64,000 bases of DNA from Pseudohongiella spirulinae (lineage in GTDB: Bacteria > Pseudomonadota > Gammaproteobacteria > Pseudomonadales > Pseudohongiellaceae): NCBI RefSeq assembly GCF_001444425.1, contig NZ_CP013189.1, positions 3,224,001 to 3,288,000 of the forward strand, written 5' to 3'. The notes under the pieces are model-generated. The model was not told where the DNA came from. It made no database searches and was given only the letters and a program-made list of their open reading frames with translations. Positions within the stretch are counted from its first letter, which is position 1, and each line of letters starts with the position of its first letter. Position numbers and translations under genes: made by a program. This document shows, one piece after another, positions 20,150-30,623 of this stretch.

Positions 20150-21123
20150 TGCGAGACACAACCGCTGATGTCCGCCTGGCAGAAATCCTGCACGGCGGCC
20201 CGCTTGAAGACATCACCTATTTTGCCAGCGAGACTTACCTGTACTCACGCAAGCACGGCCTGACCGACCGCTGGCTGGCCATGTACGATGCCCTGCCTGA
20301 TGTCACACCTTCGTCCATCGATCTTGAATCCATGGTTCGCATTGGCACCCGCGACGATGTCAGCGAAGAGCAATACCAGAACATCCTGGCAGCGGCGCGC
20401 ACGCAAATCCCGTGGCGCAAGGGGCCGTGGTCACTTTTTGGCGTGGAGATTGACAGTGAGTGGCGTTCAGATATGAAGTGGGACCGGCTGCTGCCTCACA
20501 TCAGCCCACTGGCCGGGAGGCGGGTGATGGACGTGGGCAGTGGCAATGCCTACCATTGTTATCGTGCCTATGGGGAAGGTGCCCGCTTTGTTCTGGGCGT
20601 GGATCCGCATCCGGCCTACTTTTTCCAATATCGTCTGATTCAGCACTACTTACGCGAACTGCCCGTATTTGTGGTACCCGTCACGCTTGATCAGTTCCCC
20701 TCCAAAAGTGCCTGGTTTGACACCGTGTTTTCTATGGGCGTGCTTTATCATCGTCGCTCGCCATTTGACCATTTGTTTCAATTGTTCGAGAGCCTGCGTC
20801 CCGGCGGCGAACTGATTCTGGAAACATTGGTGGTCGATGGTGAGGAAGGTTATGCGCTGACACCACCAGATCGTTACTGCAGAATGCATAATGTGTGGTT
20901 CCTGCCCTCTGTGGCCACAACAGAGAGTTGGCTGCGCCGCTGCGGCTTCGAGAATATCCGCACAGTTGACGTTAACGTCACTTGCCAGGCCGAGCAGCGC
21001 ACCACAGAATGGATGCCCTTTCAGTCCTTGATTGACGGCCTGCACCCAGACAACCCAGCTCTGAGCATTGAAGGCCTGCCCGCGCCCAAACGTGCCATCA
21101 CCATTGCCAACGTGCCTGCCTGA
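20149..21123 (+). CDS. cmoB: tRNA U34 carboxymethyltransferase
   Basis: CmoB transfers the carboxymethyl group of carboxy-SAM to 5-hydroxyuridine-34, giving cmo5U and broader decoding of four-fold codon boxes. The 324-residue protein shows LPHISPLAGRRVMDVGSGNAYHCYR, FDTVFSMGVLYHRRSPFDHL and LRPGGELILETLVVDG. The start overlaps the cmoA stop. Length is typical. Confidence 0.96.
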   Translation: MRDTTADVRLAEILHGGPLEDITYFASETYLYSRKHGLTDRWLAMYDALPDVTPSSIDLESMVRIGTRDDVSEEQYQNILAAARTQIPWRKGPWSLFGVEIDSEWRSDMKWDRLLPHISPLAGRRVMDVGSGNAYHCYRAYGEGARFVLGVDPHPAYFFQYRLIQHYLRELPVFVVPVTLDQFPSKSAWFDTVFSMGVLYHRRSPFDHLFQLFESLRPGGELILETLVVDGEEGYALTPPDRYCRMHNVWFLPSVATTESWLRRCGFENIRTVDVNVTCQAEQRTTEWMPFQSLIDGLHPDNPALSIEGLPAPKRAITIANVPA

Positions 21124-21296
21124 TTAATCCAGGCGTTTACTTCTCACACTCGTTAAAGTCGACAATTAATTTTGCTGTTGACCTTAGCGCTTGATGTAGT
21201 TCACTATTATTGCTGATCAGTGGGGTCAACTGTAATTTATAAAAACGATACATAACAATAATACTAAACATCGCTCATAACAAAGGGACTCAAATC

Positions 21297-22265
21297 ATGG
21301 CACGTCCACTTCGAATCGAGTATCCGGATGCAGTTTATCACGTCTCAAACTATGCGCTGGAAGGCCAGCGCGCCTTCCCCTCAACCCGCTACTACGAAGC
21401 CTTTCTGCAGGCTCTTGAAGAAACCTGTAGCCGACTGAATGTTCAGGTTCATGCCTATGTGCTGATGAAAGATCAGTATCATTTGCTGATCAAGACCCCG
21501 GAAGGAAATCTCAGTCGCTTTATGCGCCAGATTGACGGCTTGTACACACAGTATTATCAGCGCCTGAAAAAATCTGACGGTTCTCTGTTCAAAGGTCGCT
21601 ATAAAGCGGTGCTGGTGCAGGCTGACAAATACCTGCTGCCGCTGACCCGCTACATCCATCTGGGTGTGCGCAAGCAGGATCTGGACAAGAACGAATGGAG
21701 CAGTTACCCGGCCTATACCAACAAGGTTAAACCGCCGGTCTGGCTGGTGCGCGATGATGCACTGGCACAATTGGAAGGCCCCGCCAACCGTCGATACAAG
21801 ATTTATGCAGATTACGTGGCTATGGGCGTCGATGAGGAAATGGCCCATTTCTACGGCAAGAAAAACCTGCTGTCGGTCATGGGTGATGAGAAATTCCGCA
21901 AGTTTGCCGCCGGCAAGCGCAGCGCCAGCAAGCCAAGAGGTGTATCACGGGGTGCTAACGCCAAATGGCGTCCCAGCTGCAAAGACATTGTCTCCGCGGT
22001 TGCCAAACACTTCAAAGTCAGTGAAGAGAGCATTTACCAGGCCGCCCGTGGTCCGGGCTCCAAGAACGTACCGCGCTGGGTCGCCATGTACCTGTGTCAG
22101 GAGCTGTCCGCCACCACGCTGCAGTCCATTGCCAGGCTGTTCAAGCTCAAGCGTTATGGCACAGTGTCGACAACGGTCGGGAAACTGAAGAAAGAGCTGG
22201 CTACGGATACCAAGCTCGCTGCAGCCACTCAAAAACTGGCAAAATCACTCAGCAAGCAGAAATAA
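21297..22265 (+). CDS. RAYT/IS200-like (Y1) transposase with DnaA-type HTH, HUH degenerate
   Basis: This 322-residue protein has the REP-associated Y1 transposase fold: MARPLRIEYPDAVYHVSN start, HAYVLMKDQYHLLIKTPEGNLSRFMRQIDGLYTQYYQR core and the GSLFKGRYKAVLVQ segment. The C-terminal third (residues about 220-300, SCKDIVSAVAKHFKVSEESIYQAARG to ARLFKLKRYGTVSTTV) resembles the DnaA domain IV helix-turn-helix. The usual HUH motif (NHxH after LMP) reads DQYH here, so the first metal-binding His is Gln; the likely nucleophile Tyr in LYTQYY is present. No terminal repeats were seen around the gene, so it looks domesticated rather than mobile. Confidence 0.85.
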   Translation: MARPLRIEYPDAVYHVSNYALEGQRAFPSTRYYEAFLQALEETCSRLNVQVHAYVLMKDQYHLLIKTPEGNLSRFMRQIDGLYTQYYQRLKKSDGSLFKGRYKAVLVQADKYLLPLTRYIHLGVRKQDLDKNEWSSYPAYTNKVKPPVWLVRDDALAQLEGPANRRYKIYADYVAMGVDEEMAHFYGKKNLLSVMGDEKFRKFAAGKRSASKPRGVSRGANAKWRPSCKDIVSAVAKHFKVSEESIYQAARGPGSKNVPRWVAMYLCQELSATTLQSIARLFKLKRYGTVSTTVGKLKKELATDTKLAAATQKLAKSLSKQK

Positions 22266-22292
22266 CAAGGCTGTTTCAGACCCACAAACGGG

Positions 22293-22328
22293 AACACCCG
22301 GCAAGCCAAAGGCCTGTCGGGTGTTTTT
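22293..22328 (+). terminator. Terminator downstream of the RAYT gene
   Basis: AACACCCGGCA pairs with TGTCGGGTGTT (one G-T pair) around a loop of about 11 bases and is followed by T residues. It ends the rightward gene and sits 24 bases from the end of leftward rpmG, so it may serve both directions, though the T tail favours rightward transcripts. Confidence 0.8.
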
Positions 22329-22351
22329 GTACGGGCTGCAAGGGCAAAGAT

Positions 22352-22507
22352 TTACTTGATCTTGGCTTCTTTGTAGATCACGTGCTTACGTACCACCGGA
22401 TCGAACTTCTTGATTTCGATCTTGTCTGGTGTAGTACGCTTGTTTTTGTCCGTTGTATAGAAGTGACCGGTGCCTGCAGAAGAAACCAGTTTGATTTTAT
22501 CGCGCAT
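22352..22507 (-). CDS. rpmG: 50S ribosomal protein L33
   Basis: A 51-residue protein beginning [20 protein letters not shown] and ending YKEAKIK, matching L33 with [19 protein letters not shown] in the middle. It lacks the CxxC pairs of zinc-binding L33 forms and is therefore the zinc-independent type. It lies 29 bases downstream of rpmB, the usual bacterial pair. Confidence 0.97.
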   Translation of the reverse strand: MRDKIKLVSSAGTGHFYTTDKNKRTTPDKIEIKKFDPVVRKHVIYKEAKIK

Positions 22508-22536
22508 TGCTGCTTACCACCTGATTCGGTTATTGA

Positions 22537-22773
22537 TTAAACTTTTACGCCATTGGCACGGATATCGGCCAGAACAGCATCAATGCCTTTCTTGTCGATG
22601 GTACGCATACCTTTGGTGGATACTTTCAGTTTCACAAAACGCTTCTCTGACTCAACCCAGAAACGGTGTGACTGGATGTTCGGCACAAAACGACGACGCG
22701 TTCTGTTATTCGCGTGAGAAACATTGTTGCCTGTAATCGGCTTTTTGCCGGTTACCATACATACGTTAGACAT
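22537..22773 (-). CDS. rpmB: 50S ribosomal protein L28
   Basis: A 78-residue protein starting [20 protein letters not shown] and containing [19 protein letters not shown], diagnostic of L28. It is the first gene of the rpmB-rpmG pair. Only one cysteine is seen in the N-terminal part, so no zinc-binding knuckle is evident. Confidence 0.97.
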   Translation of the reverse strand: MSNVCMVTGKKPITGNNVSHANNRTRRRFVPNIQSHRFWVESEKRFVKLKVSTKGMRTIDKKGIDAVLADIRANGVKV

Positions 22774-22869
22774 GGTCTTGCCTCGTTACAAACCCGTGCA
22801 GAAAAATTTGAGCCGCGATTTATACCAAAACAGCCTGCCAAAGGCAACTTATTTCGCCTTTTTGCCTCA

Positions 22870-23544
22870 CTAAAGCAGCCCTCGCTCGGCAAAGGAAACG
22901 ACCTCTGCCTTGCCGACAACCACATGGTCCAGCACTCTGACATCAATGGTATTCAGGGCCGTGGTCAATCGCCGGGTAATACTGATGTCGGCCTGGCTGG
23001 GTTCTGCCAGGCCTGACGGGTGGTTATGCGCGAAGATCACCGCTGCCGCATTGTGATGCAGGCAGCGCTTGACCACCTCCCGCGGATACACTGCCGCTCC
23101 GTCGATGGTGCCCGTGAAGAGCTCCTCCATGCCTGTCACCTGATGCTGGTTATTGAGGTACAGGCAGGCAAAAACCTCATGCGGATAGTCCCGTAATCTT
23201 GCCCTCAGATAGTCGCGTGTCAGATCCGAGTTGGTCAAGGCATCGGCTTCTGCCAGACGCTCGCCCATATAGCGCCTGGCCAGTTCCAGCACCGCCTGAA
23301 ACTGTACATATTTGCCCGGCCCCAGGCCCTGGTGCTGGCAGAACTGCTCCAGGCTGGCCGCCAGTATGCTGGACAGACCACCAAAGTCCAGCAGCAGGCG
23401 CCTGGCAACATCGATGGCTGTCTGTCCACGGGTGCCGGTGCGCAAAAACACCGCCAGCAATTCGGCGTCTGACAGACTGGACGGCCCGCCCGCCAATAGC
23501 TTTTCCCTGGGCCGCTCCGACACCGGCCAATCCTTGATCCCCAT
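22870..23544 (-). CDS. radC: RadC family JAB/MPN domain protein
   Basis: The 224-residue protein has an N-terminal helix-hairpin-helix region ([30 protein letters not shown]) and a C-terminal JAMM metalloprotease-like domain with [18 protein letters not shown] (HxHx7SxxD). RadC proteins are named as DNA-repair proteins, but that role is doubtful and the biochemical function is unknown. The ATG at 23544 ([15 protein letters not shown]) has GGAG-AAGG just upstream; several earlier in-frame starts exist. It is divergent from coaBC, as in E. coli. Confidence 0.94.
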   Translation of the reverse strand: MGIKDWPVSERPREKLLAGGPSSLSDAELLAVFLRTGTRGQTAIDVARRLLLDFGGLSSILAASLEQFCQHQGLGPGKYVQFQAVLELARRYMGERLAEADALTNSDLTRDYLRARLRDYPHEVFACLYLNNQHQVTGMEELFTGTIDGAAVYPREVVKRCLHHNAAAVIFAHNHPSGLAEPSQADISITRRLTTALNTIDVRVLDHVVVGKAEVVSFAERGLL

Positions 23545-23661
23545 AACCTTCTCCATAAGCTGCATGTACATTGTTATAGCAGCTCTCCAAAAAACCTGCC
23601 TTGTCGAAAACGCCTCCTGTTGCATAGAATGCGAGATACACATCTGCAACGGACTTTGCCC

Positions 23662-24897
23662 ATGCAATCAGATTCACTGGCCACACTGGCTAACAAACGC
23701 ATACTGCTGGGCATGACCGGCGGCATTGCAGCCTATAAATGTGCCGAGTTAACCAGACTTCTGAGCAAAGCAGGTGCCGATGTGCGGGTGGTCATGACCC
23801 GGGCCGCCACCGAATTCATTACTCCGCTGACCATGCAGGCCCTGTCTGGTCATCGGGTGCATCTGGACCTGTTGGATGTTGATGCAGAAGCGGGCATGGG
23901 GCACATCGAGCTGGCACGCTGGCCGGATCTGATTCTGGTCGCGCCTGCCAGCGCAGACTTTCTGGCGCGCATGGTCACCGGCCATGCCGATGACCTGCTC
24001 ACCACCCTGCTGCTGGCCAGCAAAGCACCGGTAGCATTGGCACCGGCCATGAATCAGGGCATGTGGCTGAATCGGGCCACCCAGGACAACCTGGCGACGC
24101 TGGTATCACGCGGCGCCCATGTGTTTGGCCCCGCCGCCGGCTCTCAGGCTTGCGGAGATGTCGGCCCGGGCCGCATGCTGGAACCAGCCGAGTTGGCCAG
24201 GCTGTGCGCCGACCTTTATCAACCCGGCCTTCTGAACGGTCTGCATATCACGTTAACCGCCGGCCCCACACGCGAAGCCATTGATCCGGTGCGTTTTATC
24301 AGCAATCACAGCTCCGGCAAAATGGCCTATGCGCTGGCGACCGAAGCCGTTCAGGCGGGCGCCCGTGTTACGCTGATCAGTGGCCCGGTGAATCTGCCTG
24401 CCCCCGACAGAGTAGAACTTGTAAAGGTCACAACCGCCCAGGAGATGCTGGACGCCAGCCTGACGGCCGTTGCCGACACCGACGTCTTTATTGGCGTTGC
24501 AGCCGTGGCTGACTATCGGGTATCCGAAAGCAGCGACCACAAAATCAAAAAAACGGCCGAAACCCTGCAACTGACTCTTGTTCGCAATCCCGACATCATT
24601 GGCACCGTGGCCGCGCTGCCGGAGCGCCCCTTTGTGGTGGGGTTTGCGGCCGAAACCCGGGATGTGGTCGAGTACGGACGCGACAAACTGAAGCGCAAAG
24701 GCCTGGATCTGTTGTTTGCCAATGATGCCACCGCCACCTTCAATAGCGACAGTATCGCCGCCACCGCCATCTGGCCTGCCGGCAGCAGCGAAGACCATCA
24801 GGAGCTGGGCCCGGCCAACAAACATTTGGTGGCCCGCCAGATGCTGATGCTGATTCGTCAGCGACTGGACGCCAACAAACCGGAAACAGCGCAATGA
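23662..24897 (+). CDS. coaBC: Bifunctional CoaBC: PPC synthetase / PPC decarboxylase
   Basis: CoaBC makes 4'-phosphopantothenoylcysteine and decarboxylates it to phosphopantetheine. The 411-residue protein has the N-terminal flavin decarboxylase domain ([47 protein letters not shown]) and the C-terminal CTP-dependent synthetase domain ([29 protein letters not shown]-type segment, here [16 protein letters not shown]). The ATG at 23662 is chosen from the family N-terminus; an earlier in-frame ATG would overlap the radC promoter region. Its stop overlaps the algC start. Confidence 0.96.
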   Translation: MQSDSLATLANKRILLGMTGGIAAYKCAELTRLLSKAGADVRVVMTRAATEFITPLTMQALSGHRVHLDLLDVDAEAGMGHIELARWPDLILVAPASADFLARMVTGHADDLLTTLLLASKAPVALAPAMNQGMWLNRATQDNLATLVSRGAHVFGPAAGSQACGDVGPGRMLEPAELARLCADLYQPGLLNGLHITLTAGPTREAIDPVRFISNHSSGKMAYALATEAVQAGARVTLISGPVNLPAPDRVELVKVTTAQEMLDASLTAVADTDVFIGVAAVADYRVSESSDHKIKKTAETLQLTLVRNPDIIGTVAALPERPFVVGFAAETRDVVEYGRDKLKRKGLDLLFANDATATFNSDSIAATAIWPAGSSEDHQELGPANKHLVARQMLMLIRQRLDANKPETAQ

Positions 24898-26312
24898 CGG
24901 CAGTCTGCATACCGGATGTCATGTTCCGCGCCTATGACATCCGCGGCATCGCCCACCAGGACCTGACCACTGAAAATATCCGCATTATTGGCCAGGCAAT
25001 CGGATACCTGGCGTTGCAGCAGGGTATTGATGAGCTGCTGCTGGGCGCTGACGGACGTCTTTCCAGCCCGGCTCTGGGGCAGGCTCTGATCAACGGAATT
25101 CTTGATAGCGGCTGCCATGTGATCGATCTGGGCGTGATTGCTACGCCTTTGCTGTACTTTGCAACCCACACGACGCACTGCGACTCCGGTGTCATGCTGA
25201 CCGCCAGCCACAATCCGGCTGATTACAACGGCATCAAGATGGTACGTCACGGAACCTGCCTGACACCTGAGGAAATTCTGGGCATACGTGACCAGGCGCA
25301 TTTTCTGGCCAGCCGCCCGGATAAAGTAAGGCCACCCGATCAGTCTCGCGGCAAGCTGCAAAAGCAGGACATCAAGCCGGCCTACATCCAATACATCAAG
25401 GAGCGGGTCAGCCTGCAGCGACCACTGAAGGTGGTGGTCGACTGCGGCAATGCTGTGCCAGGCCTGGTTGCACCGGAGCTCTATCGCGCACTGGGTTGCG
25501 AAGTGATTGAGCTGTATTGTGAGCTTGACGGTCGCTTCCCTAACCACCACCCCGACCCCACCATCAATGCCAATTTGGCTAGCCTTATAGAGTCAGTAAA
25601 GACTCACTCAGCAGATCTGGGCGTGGCACTGGACGGCGACGGCGATCGAGTGGTCATGGTGACCGACCAGGGCAGGGTTATCGATACGGACCGGCTACTG
25701 ATGTTGCTGGTTCGCGACATTCTGCCACGATATGCCAATGACAGTCCGGCGCCCAAAGTGGTGTTCGACGTGAAATGCAGCAACCTGCTGGCCGGTGAAA
25801 TCACCCGGCTGGGTGGCCAGCCGGTCATGAGTCGCAGCGGCCACTCATTCATGAAACAAAAAATGCGCGATAGCGGCGCCGTGGTGGGCGGCGAGTTTTC
25901 GGCCCATATTTTTATCAAGGATCGCTGGTTCGGGTATGATGATGGCCCCTACACCGGTGCGCGATTTCTGGAAATCCTGGCCCGCAGCCCGATCTCCGCC
26001 GACCAGATGCTGGATACCCTGCCACCCAGTCTGACCACGCCGGAACTGCGCATAGCGGTTGAAGAATCCGAGAAGTTTGAACTGATGGCGCGCATCAGCA
26101 AACTGGCCAGCTTCCCGCAAGCAAGCGTCAACTGCCTGGACGGCGTGCGGGCCGACTTCAAAGATGGCTGGGGACTGATCCGCGCCTCCAATACCACGCC
26201 AGCGCTGCTGCTGCGCTTTGAAGCCTGCAATGCGCAAGCGCTGCAGACTATACAACAAGCCTTCCGCCAACTGCTGCAGCAGGTTGATGCCCGACTCGAC
26301 TTTGTCGCCTGA
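24894..26312 (+). CDS. algC: Phosphomannomutase/phosphoglucomutase
   Basis: AlgC-type enzymes interconvert mannose or glucose 6-phosphate and 1-phosphate for polysaccharide and LPS precursors. The 472 residues include FRAYDIRGI, the active serine loop VMLTASHNPADYNGIKMV, the metal loop ALDGDGDRVVMV, the sugar loop GGEFSAHIF and the phosphate loop RASNTTPALLLRFEA. It overlaps the end of coaBC by four bases. In many relatives dut lies between these two genes; here there is no room for it. Confidence 0.95.
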   Translation: MTAVCIPDVMFRAYDIRGIAHQDLTTENIRIIGQAIGYLALQQGIDELLLGADGRLSSPALGQALINGILDSGCHVIDLGVIATPLLYFATHTTHCDSGVMLTASHNPADYNGIKMVRHGTCLTPEEILGIRDQAHFLASRPDKVRPPDQSRGKLQKQDIKPAYIQYIKERVSLQRPLKVVVDCGNAVPGLVAPELYRALGCEVIELYCELDGRFPNHHPDPTINANLASLIESVKTHSADLGVALDGDGDRVVMVTDQGRVIDTDRLLMLLVRDILPRYANDSPAPKVVFDVKCSNLLAGEITRLGGQPVMSRSGHSFMKQKMRDSGAVVGGEFSAHIFIKDRWFGYDDGPYTGARFLEILARSPISADQMLDTLPPSLTTPELRIAVEESEKFELMARISKLASFPQASVNCLDGVRADFKDGWGLIRASNTTPALLLRFEACNAQALQTIQQAFRQLLQQVDARLDFVA

Positions 26313-26330
26313 CGGCTCAAGCGCCGTTTT
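26312..26330 (+). terminator. Short terminator-like hairpin after algC
   Basis: ACGGC and GCCGT form a 5-bp stem with a six-base loop (TCAAGC), followed by four T. It begins at the algC stop codon. The stem is short, so termination may be partial and argB 70 bases further may be read through. Confidence 0.5.
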
Positions 26331-26380
26331 AACAAACGGTGTAAGTCGTTATATACTGCCTGACTCACGTATTACACTGA

Positions 26381-27315
<935 letters not shown>

Positions 27316-27316
<1 letters not shown>

Positions 27317-27966
27317 TGAACGCAGCCGTACACGCCCGCGCAGAACGCAAAACCTCACGCAAGGAACAGATTCTGCAGGCTCTGGCGCACATGCTGGAAA
27401 CCGGCCCCGGCGCCCGCATTACCACCGCGGCGCTGGCCCGCGAAGTGGGTGTCTCAGAGGCGGCGCTATACCGCCATTTCCCCAGCAAAGCCCGCATGTT
27501 TGAAGGGCTGATCAAGTTTATAGAAGATACCCTGTTCACGCGTATCAACAAGATCCTGCAGGACGACCTGACCACTTCTCAGCGCTGTGAAAAGATCCTC
27601 ACCCTGTTGGTGACCTTTGCCGAAAAGAATCCCGGTATGACCCGCCTGATGACGGGCGATGCGTTGACTGGCGAAACAGATCGCCTGCGCGCTCGTATCA
27701 GTCAGTTGTTTGATCGACTGGAAGCCCAGCTGAAGCAGGTGCTGCGCGAAGCGCAGATCCGGGAAGGCATGAAACCACCAGTATCCCCGGCTGTGCTGGC
27801 CAATCTGCTGCTGGCCAGTGCCGAAGGGCGGCTGGTGCAGTTTGTACGCAGCGAATTTGCGCACAAACCCACCGAGCACTGGGAGGAACAGTGGGCCTAT
27901 CTGGCGCAGAACCTGCTGCAGCCGTTTAATGAAGAAGCGGCCGACCCCAGTCCCTATAATTTCTGA
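27316..27966 (+). CDS. slmA: Nucleoid occlusion factor SlmA (TetR family)
   Basis: SlmA binds specific chromosomal sites and blocks FtsZ ring assembly over unsegregated DNA. The 216-residue protein has an N-terminal TetR-type DNA-binding domain ([32 protein letters not shown]) and a helical C-terminal domain typical of SlmA ([18 protein letters not shown]). Position next to pyrE-rph-yicC matches the E. coli locus. It is translationally coupled to argB, an unusual partner. Confidence 0.94.
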
Positions 27967-28064
27967 CCGGAAATTTTTGCCCGGCGTCATATCTGGGCGC
28001 CAATTACTGTCGTGCAGGCAGCGACTGCAGACCCTCAGCCCCGTTGCTGCCTCCGCATTGTCGC

Positions 28065-28718
28065 TCAGACCCCGTATCGCTGACGGTAATTACGGATAGC
28101 CGGCAAAAAAGCCTTCAAATCCTCATCCTGCTGCATCTGCAGGTAGCTGATGATCTGATTCAGGTTGATCAGACTGAGCACCGGCACATGGAACTCCTTC
28201 TCGATCTCCTGAATGGCCGACAACTCACCCTGACCCTTTTCCTGCCGGTCCAGCGCCACCAGAATGCCCGCCGGTTTGGCGCCCGCCTCTGCAATCATGG
28301 CCATGACTTCGCGAATCGCCGTACCTGCCGTAATCACGTCATCAACAATCAGCACCCGGCCCTGCAACGGTGAGCCCACCATCTGGCCACCTTCGCCATG
28401 GGTCTTGGCTTCCTTACGGTTAAAGCAGTAAGGCTTATTGACCTGATGCTCACTGGCCAAAGCTGCGGCCGTCACCGATACCAGCGGAATGCCCTTGTAA
28501 GCCGGCCCGAACAACAGATCATAGTTCAGCCCGCTGGCATTGAGCGCCGTCGCATAACTACTGCCGATAAAAGCCAACGCCTCACCGGTATTAAACAGAC
28601 CAGCGTTAAAAAAGTAAGGGCTTACTCGCCCGGACTTTAATGTAAATTCGCCAAAGCGAAGTATCTCATGCTCGATTGCGTACTCCAGAAACCGCAACTG
28701 ATACGGTTGCAGTGCCAT
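28065..28718 (-). CDS. pyrE: Orotate phosphoribosyltransferase
   Basis: PyrE converts orotate and PRPP to orotidine 5'-phosphate in pyrimidine synthesis. The 217 residues include [49 protein letters not shown] and the PRPP-binding [16 protein letters not shown]. The ATG at 28718 is chosen for the AGGAGG-type site just upstream and the family N-terminus MALQPYQ. It lies 23 bases downstream of rph, and the rph-pyrE operon is conserved in gammaproteobacteria. Confidence 0.96.
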   Translation of the reverse strand: MALQPYQLRFLEYAIEHEILRFGEFTLKSGRVSPYFFNAGLFNTGEALAFIGSSYATALNASGLNYDLLFGPAYKGIPLVSVTAAALASEHQVNKPYCFNRKEAKTHGEGGQMVGSPLQGRVLIVDDVITAGTAIREVMAMIAEAGAKPAGILVALDRQEKGQGELSAIQEIEKEFHVPVLSLINLNQIISYLQMQQDEDLKAFLPAIRNYRQRYGV

Positions 28719-28741
28719 GTCCTGCCCTCCTGGTGTGCCGC

Positions 28742-29488
28742 TCATGACAGACCCAGCGCCTCCCTTTGCGTGGCAATCAACTGCTCAATGCCCTGCTGTG
28801 CAAGCTCCATCATTTGCTGCAGTTGCCCAAAGTCAAAATCACCCTCTTCTGCCGTGCCTTGCACTTCAATGAAACGTCCGGCGTCGTTCATTACTACATT
28901 CATGTCGGTCTCTGCCGTTGAATCTTCTGCATAATCCAGGTCCAGCACCGGCATGCCCTTATAAACACCCACCGATACCGACCCGATCAGCTGTTTGATT
29001 GGATTTTGTTTGATCAGTTTGCGTTCCAGCATCACGCCCACCGCATCGTACAAGGCGACACAGGCGCCGGTGATTGAGGCGGTGCGTGTGCCGCCATCCG
29101 CCTGAATTACATCGCAGTCCAGCTTGATGGTGTTCTCACCCAGCAGATTCATGTCCAGTGCCGCCCGCAAAGAGCGACCAATCAAACGCTGAATCTCGAG
29201 CGTACGGCCGCCCTGCTTGCCACGCGCCGCCTCACGATCCATCCGGCTGCCGGTCGAGCGTGGCAGCATGCCATACTCCGCCGTCACCCAGCCCTGCCCT
29301 GTGCCTTTCAAAAATCGCGGCACACTGGCTTCAACACTGGCAGTACAAATCACCTTGGTGTCGCCAAACTCCACCAGCACCGAGCCTTCAGCGTGCTTGG
29401 TGTAATGGCGGGTGAGGCGAATATCGCGCAGTTGATTGGCGGCGCGCTGGCTGGGGCGGGTGATGACGGCAGGTGTGGAAACTGACAT
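28742..29488 (-). CDS. rph: Ribonuclease PH
   Basis: RNase PH is a phosphate-dependent 3'-5' exoribonuclease that trims tRNA precursors. The 248-residue protein has [43 protein letters not shown]-type N-terminal features, [36 protein letters not shown] and the catalytic [19 protein letters not shown]. The ATG at 29488 has GAGG five bases upstream; in-frame starts further up lack one. The C-terminus is complete, unlike the frameshifted rph of some E. coli K-12 strains. Confidence 0.96.
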   Translation of the reverse strand: MSVSTPAVITRPSQRAANQLRDIRLTRHYTKHAEGSVLVEFGDTKVICTASVEASVPRFLKGTGQGWVTAEYGMLPRSTGSRMDREAARGKQGGRTLEIQRLIGRSLRAALDMNLLGENTIKLDCDVIQADGGTRTASITGACVALYDAVGVMLERKLIKQNPIKQLIGSVSVGVYKGMPVLDLDYAEDSTAETDMNVVMNDAGRFIEVQGTAEEGDFDFGQLQQMMELAQQGIEQLIATQREALGLS

Positions 29489-29584
29489 GGAACCTCGGTG
29501 TGATATCTTTGAATTGAAGCGCAATTATCCCGCATTCAGCAGGCGATTGCGATAAACTTGCGGCATTCAGAACAGGAGGACAGC

Positions 29585-30451
29585 ATGGCAGCCAGCATGA
29601 CCGCTTTCGCCAGAAAGCAGCAGGAATACGATTGGGGCACCCTGAGCTGGGAGATCCGCTCGGTCAACCATCGCTACCTGGAACCTGGCCTGCGCCTGCC
29701 GGAATTGCTGCGTCCCCTGGAACCGGCGATCCGTGACGCTCTGCGCAAAGCCATCGCCCGCGGCAAGGTAGACTGTCAGGTGCGCATTCAGACCCGCGAA
29801 GAAACCACTCGTCAGGAAGAACTTGACCTTGGCATAGTCGGCCAGCTCAGCGACATGAGCCAGCAGGTACACCAGCTGATCCCGGGTGCCAGCCCGCTCA
29901 GCGTACACGAGATCCTGCGCTGGCCTGGCGTACTGCAGGAACACGAAGTGGATGCCACCCCCATTCAGCGCGACGCCATGGCACTGTTGCAGGAAACCCT
30001 GCGCGACTTCAACACGGCCCGCCAGCGCGAGGGCGAAGAGCTGGCCCAACTGATCCGACAGCGACTGGCTGCCATTACCGCCATCGTCAGCAATATCCGC
30101 GAACGTCTACCCGAGATCCTGCAGCGCCAGCAGGACAATATCCGCACTCGCCTGGATGCGCTGAAGACAGAACTCGATCCCACCCGCCTGGAACAGGAAA
30201 TTGTACTGCTGGCCCAGAAGGCCGATGTGGATGAAGAGCTGGATCGTCTGGCCACGCATGTCGCTGAGGTGGAACGTGTACTGGGCACCAACGAGCCGAT
30301 CGGCCGCCGCCTGGACTTTCTGATGCAGGAGCTGAATCGGGAGGCCAATACCTTATCGTCCAAGTCGATTGTCGCAGAGACTACGCTGAACGCCGTGGAG
30401 CTGAAGGTGCTGATTGAGCAGATGCGGGAGCAGATCCAGAATATTGAGTAA
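29585..30451 (+). CDS. yicC: YicC family endoribonuclease
   Basis: A 288-residue YicC/YloC protein, starting MAASMTAFARKQQEYDWGTLSWEIRSVNHRYLE and ending with the family C-terminus FLMQELNREANTLSSKS...VELKVLIEQMREQIQNIE. Members are endoribonucleases that affect stationary-phase survival and small-RNA decay in E. coli. The ATG at 29585 has AGGAGG five bases upstream. It is divergent from rph, as expected. The usual downstream neighbours gmk and rpoZ are absent, marking the start of the accessory region. Confidence 0.93.
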   Translation: MAASMTAFARKQQEYDWGTLSWEIRSVNHRYLEPGLRLPELLRPLEPAIRDALRKAIARGKVDCQVRIQTREETTRQEELDLGIVGQLSDMSQQVHQLIPGASPLSVHEILRWPGVLQEHEVDATPIQRDAMALLQETLRDFNTARQREGEELAQLIRQRLAAITAIVSNIRERLPEILQRQQDNIRTRLDALKTELDPTRLEQEIVLLAQKADVDEELDRLATHVAEVERVLGTNEPIGRRLDFLMQELNREANTLSSKSIVAETTLNAVELKVLIEQMREQIQNIE

Positions 30452-30477
30452 ACAAGGCGGGCTGGCCAATCCTTTCG

Positions 30478-30504
30478 TGTCGAAATTTATGCAAAATATC
30501 GACA
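30478..30504. repeat. Imperfect dyad upstream of the AAA ATPase
   Basis: TGTCGAAAT and ATATCGACA form 9-bp arms with one mismatch around nine bases. It lies in the yicC-ATPase intergenic region, 29 bases before a larger palindrome, and may be a second protein-binding site. Confidence 0.5.
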
Positions 30505-30533
30505 TGTCTTTCTGATGTGCCGATGGCATCACC

Positions 30534-30589
30534 ACACTTTAATGCGCATAAAAATGTTAAATATTGCATTTTTATGCGCATTAAAGTGT
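30534..30589. repeat. Perfect 23-bp inverted repeat before the AAA ATPase
   Basis: The left arm (30534-30556, starting ACACTTTAATGCGCAT) and right arm (30567-30589, ending ATGCGCATTAAAGTGT) are exact reverse complements over 23 bases, separated by TTAAATATTG. There is no T tail, so it is not a standard terminator. It ends 34 bases before the likely ATPase start, where it could act as an operator or as a strong leader hairpin in the mRNA. Confidence 0.85.
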
Positions 30590-30623
30590 AATGGCCCTCT
30601 ACCAACACCCATCAGGATGCCCA

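Noticed and set aside
21170-21215. TTGACC near TATTAT as a promoter for the RAYT gene
   Set aside because: Spacing is about 21 bases, too long for sigma-70, and no better -10 could be chosen.
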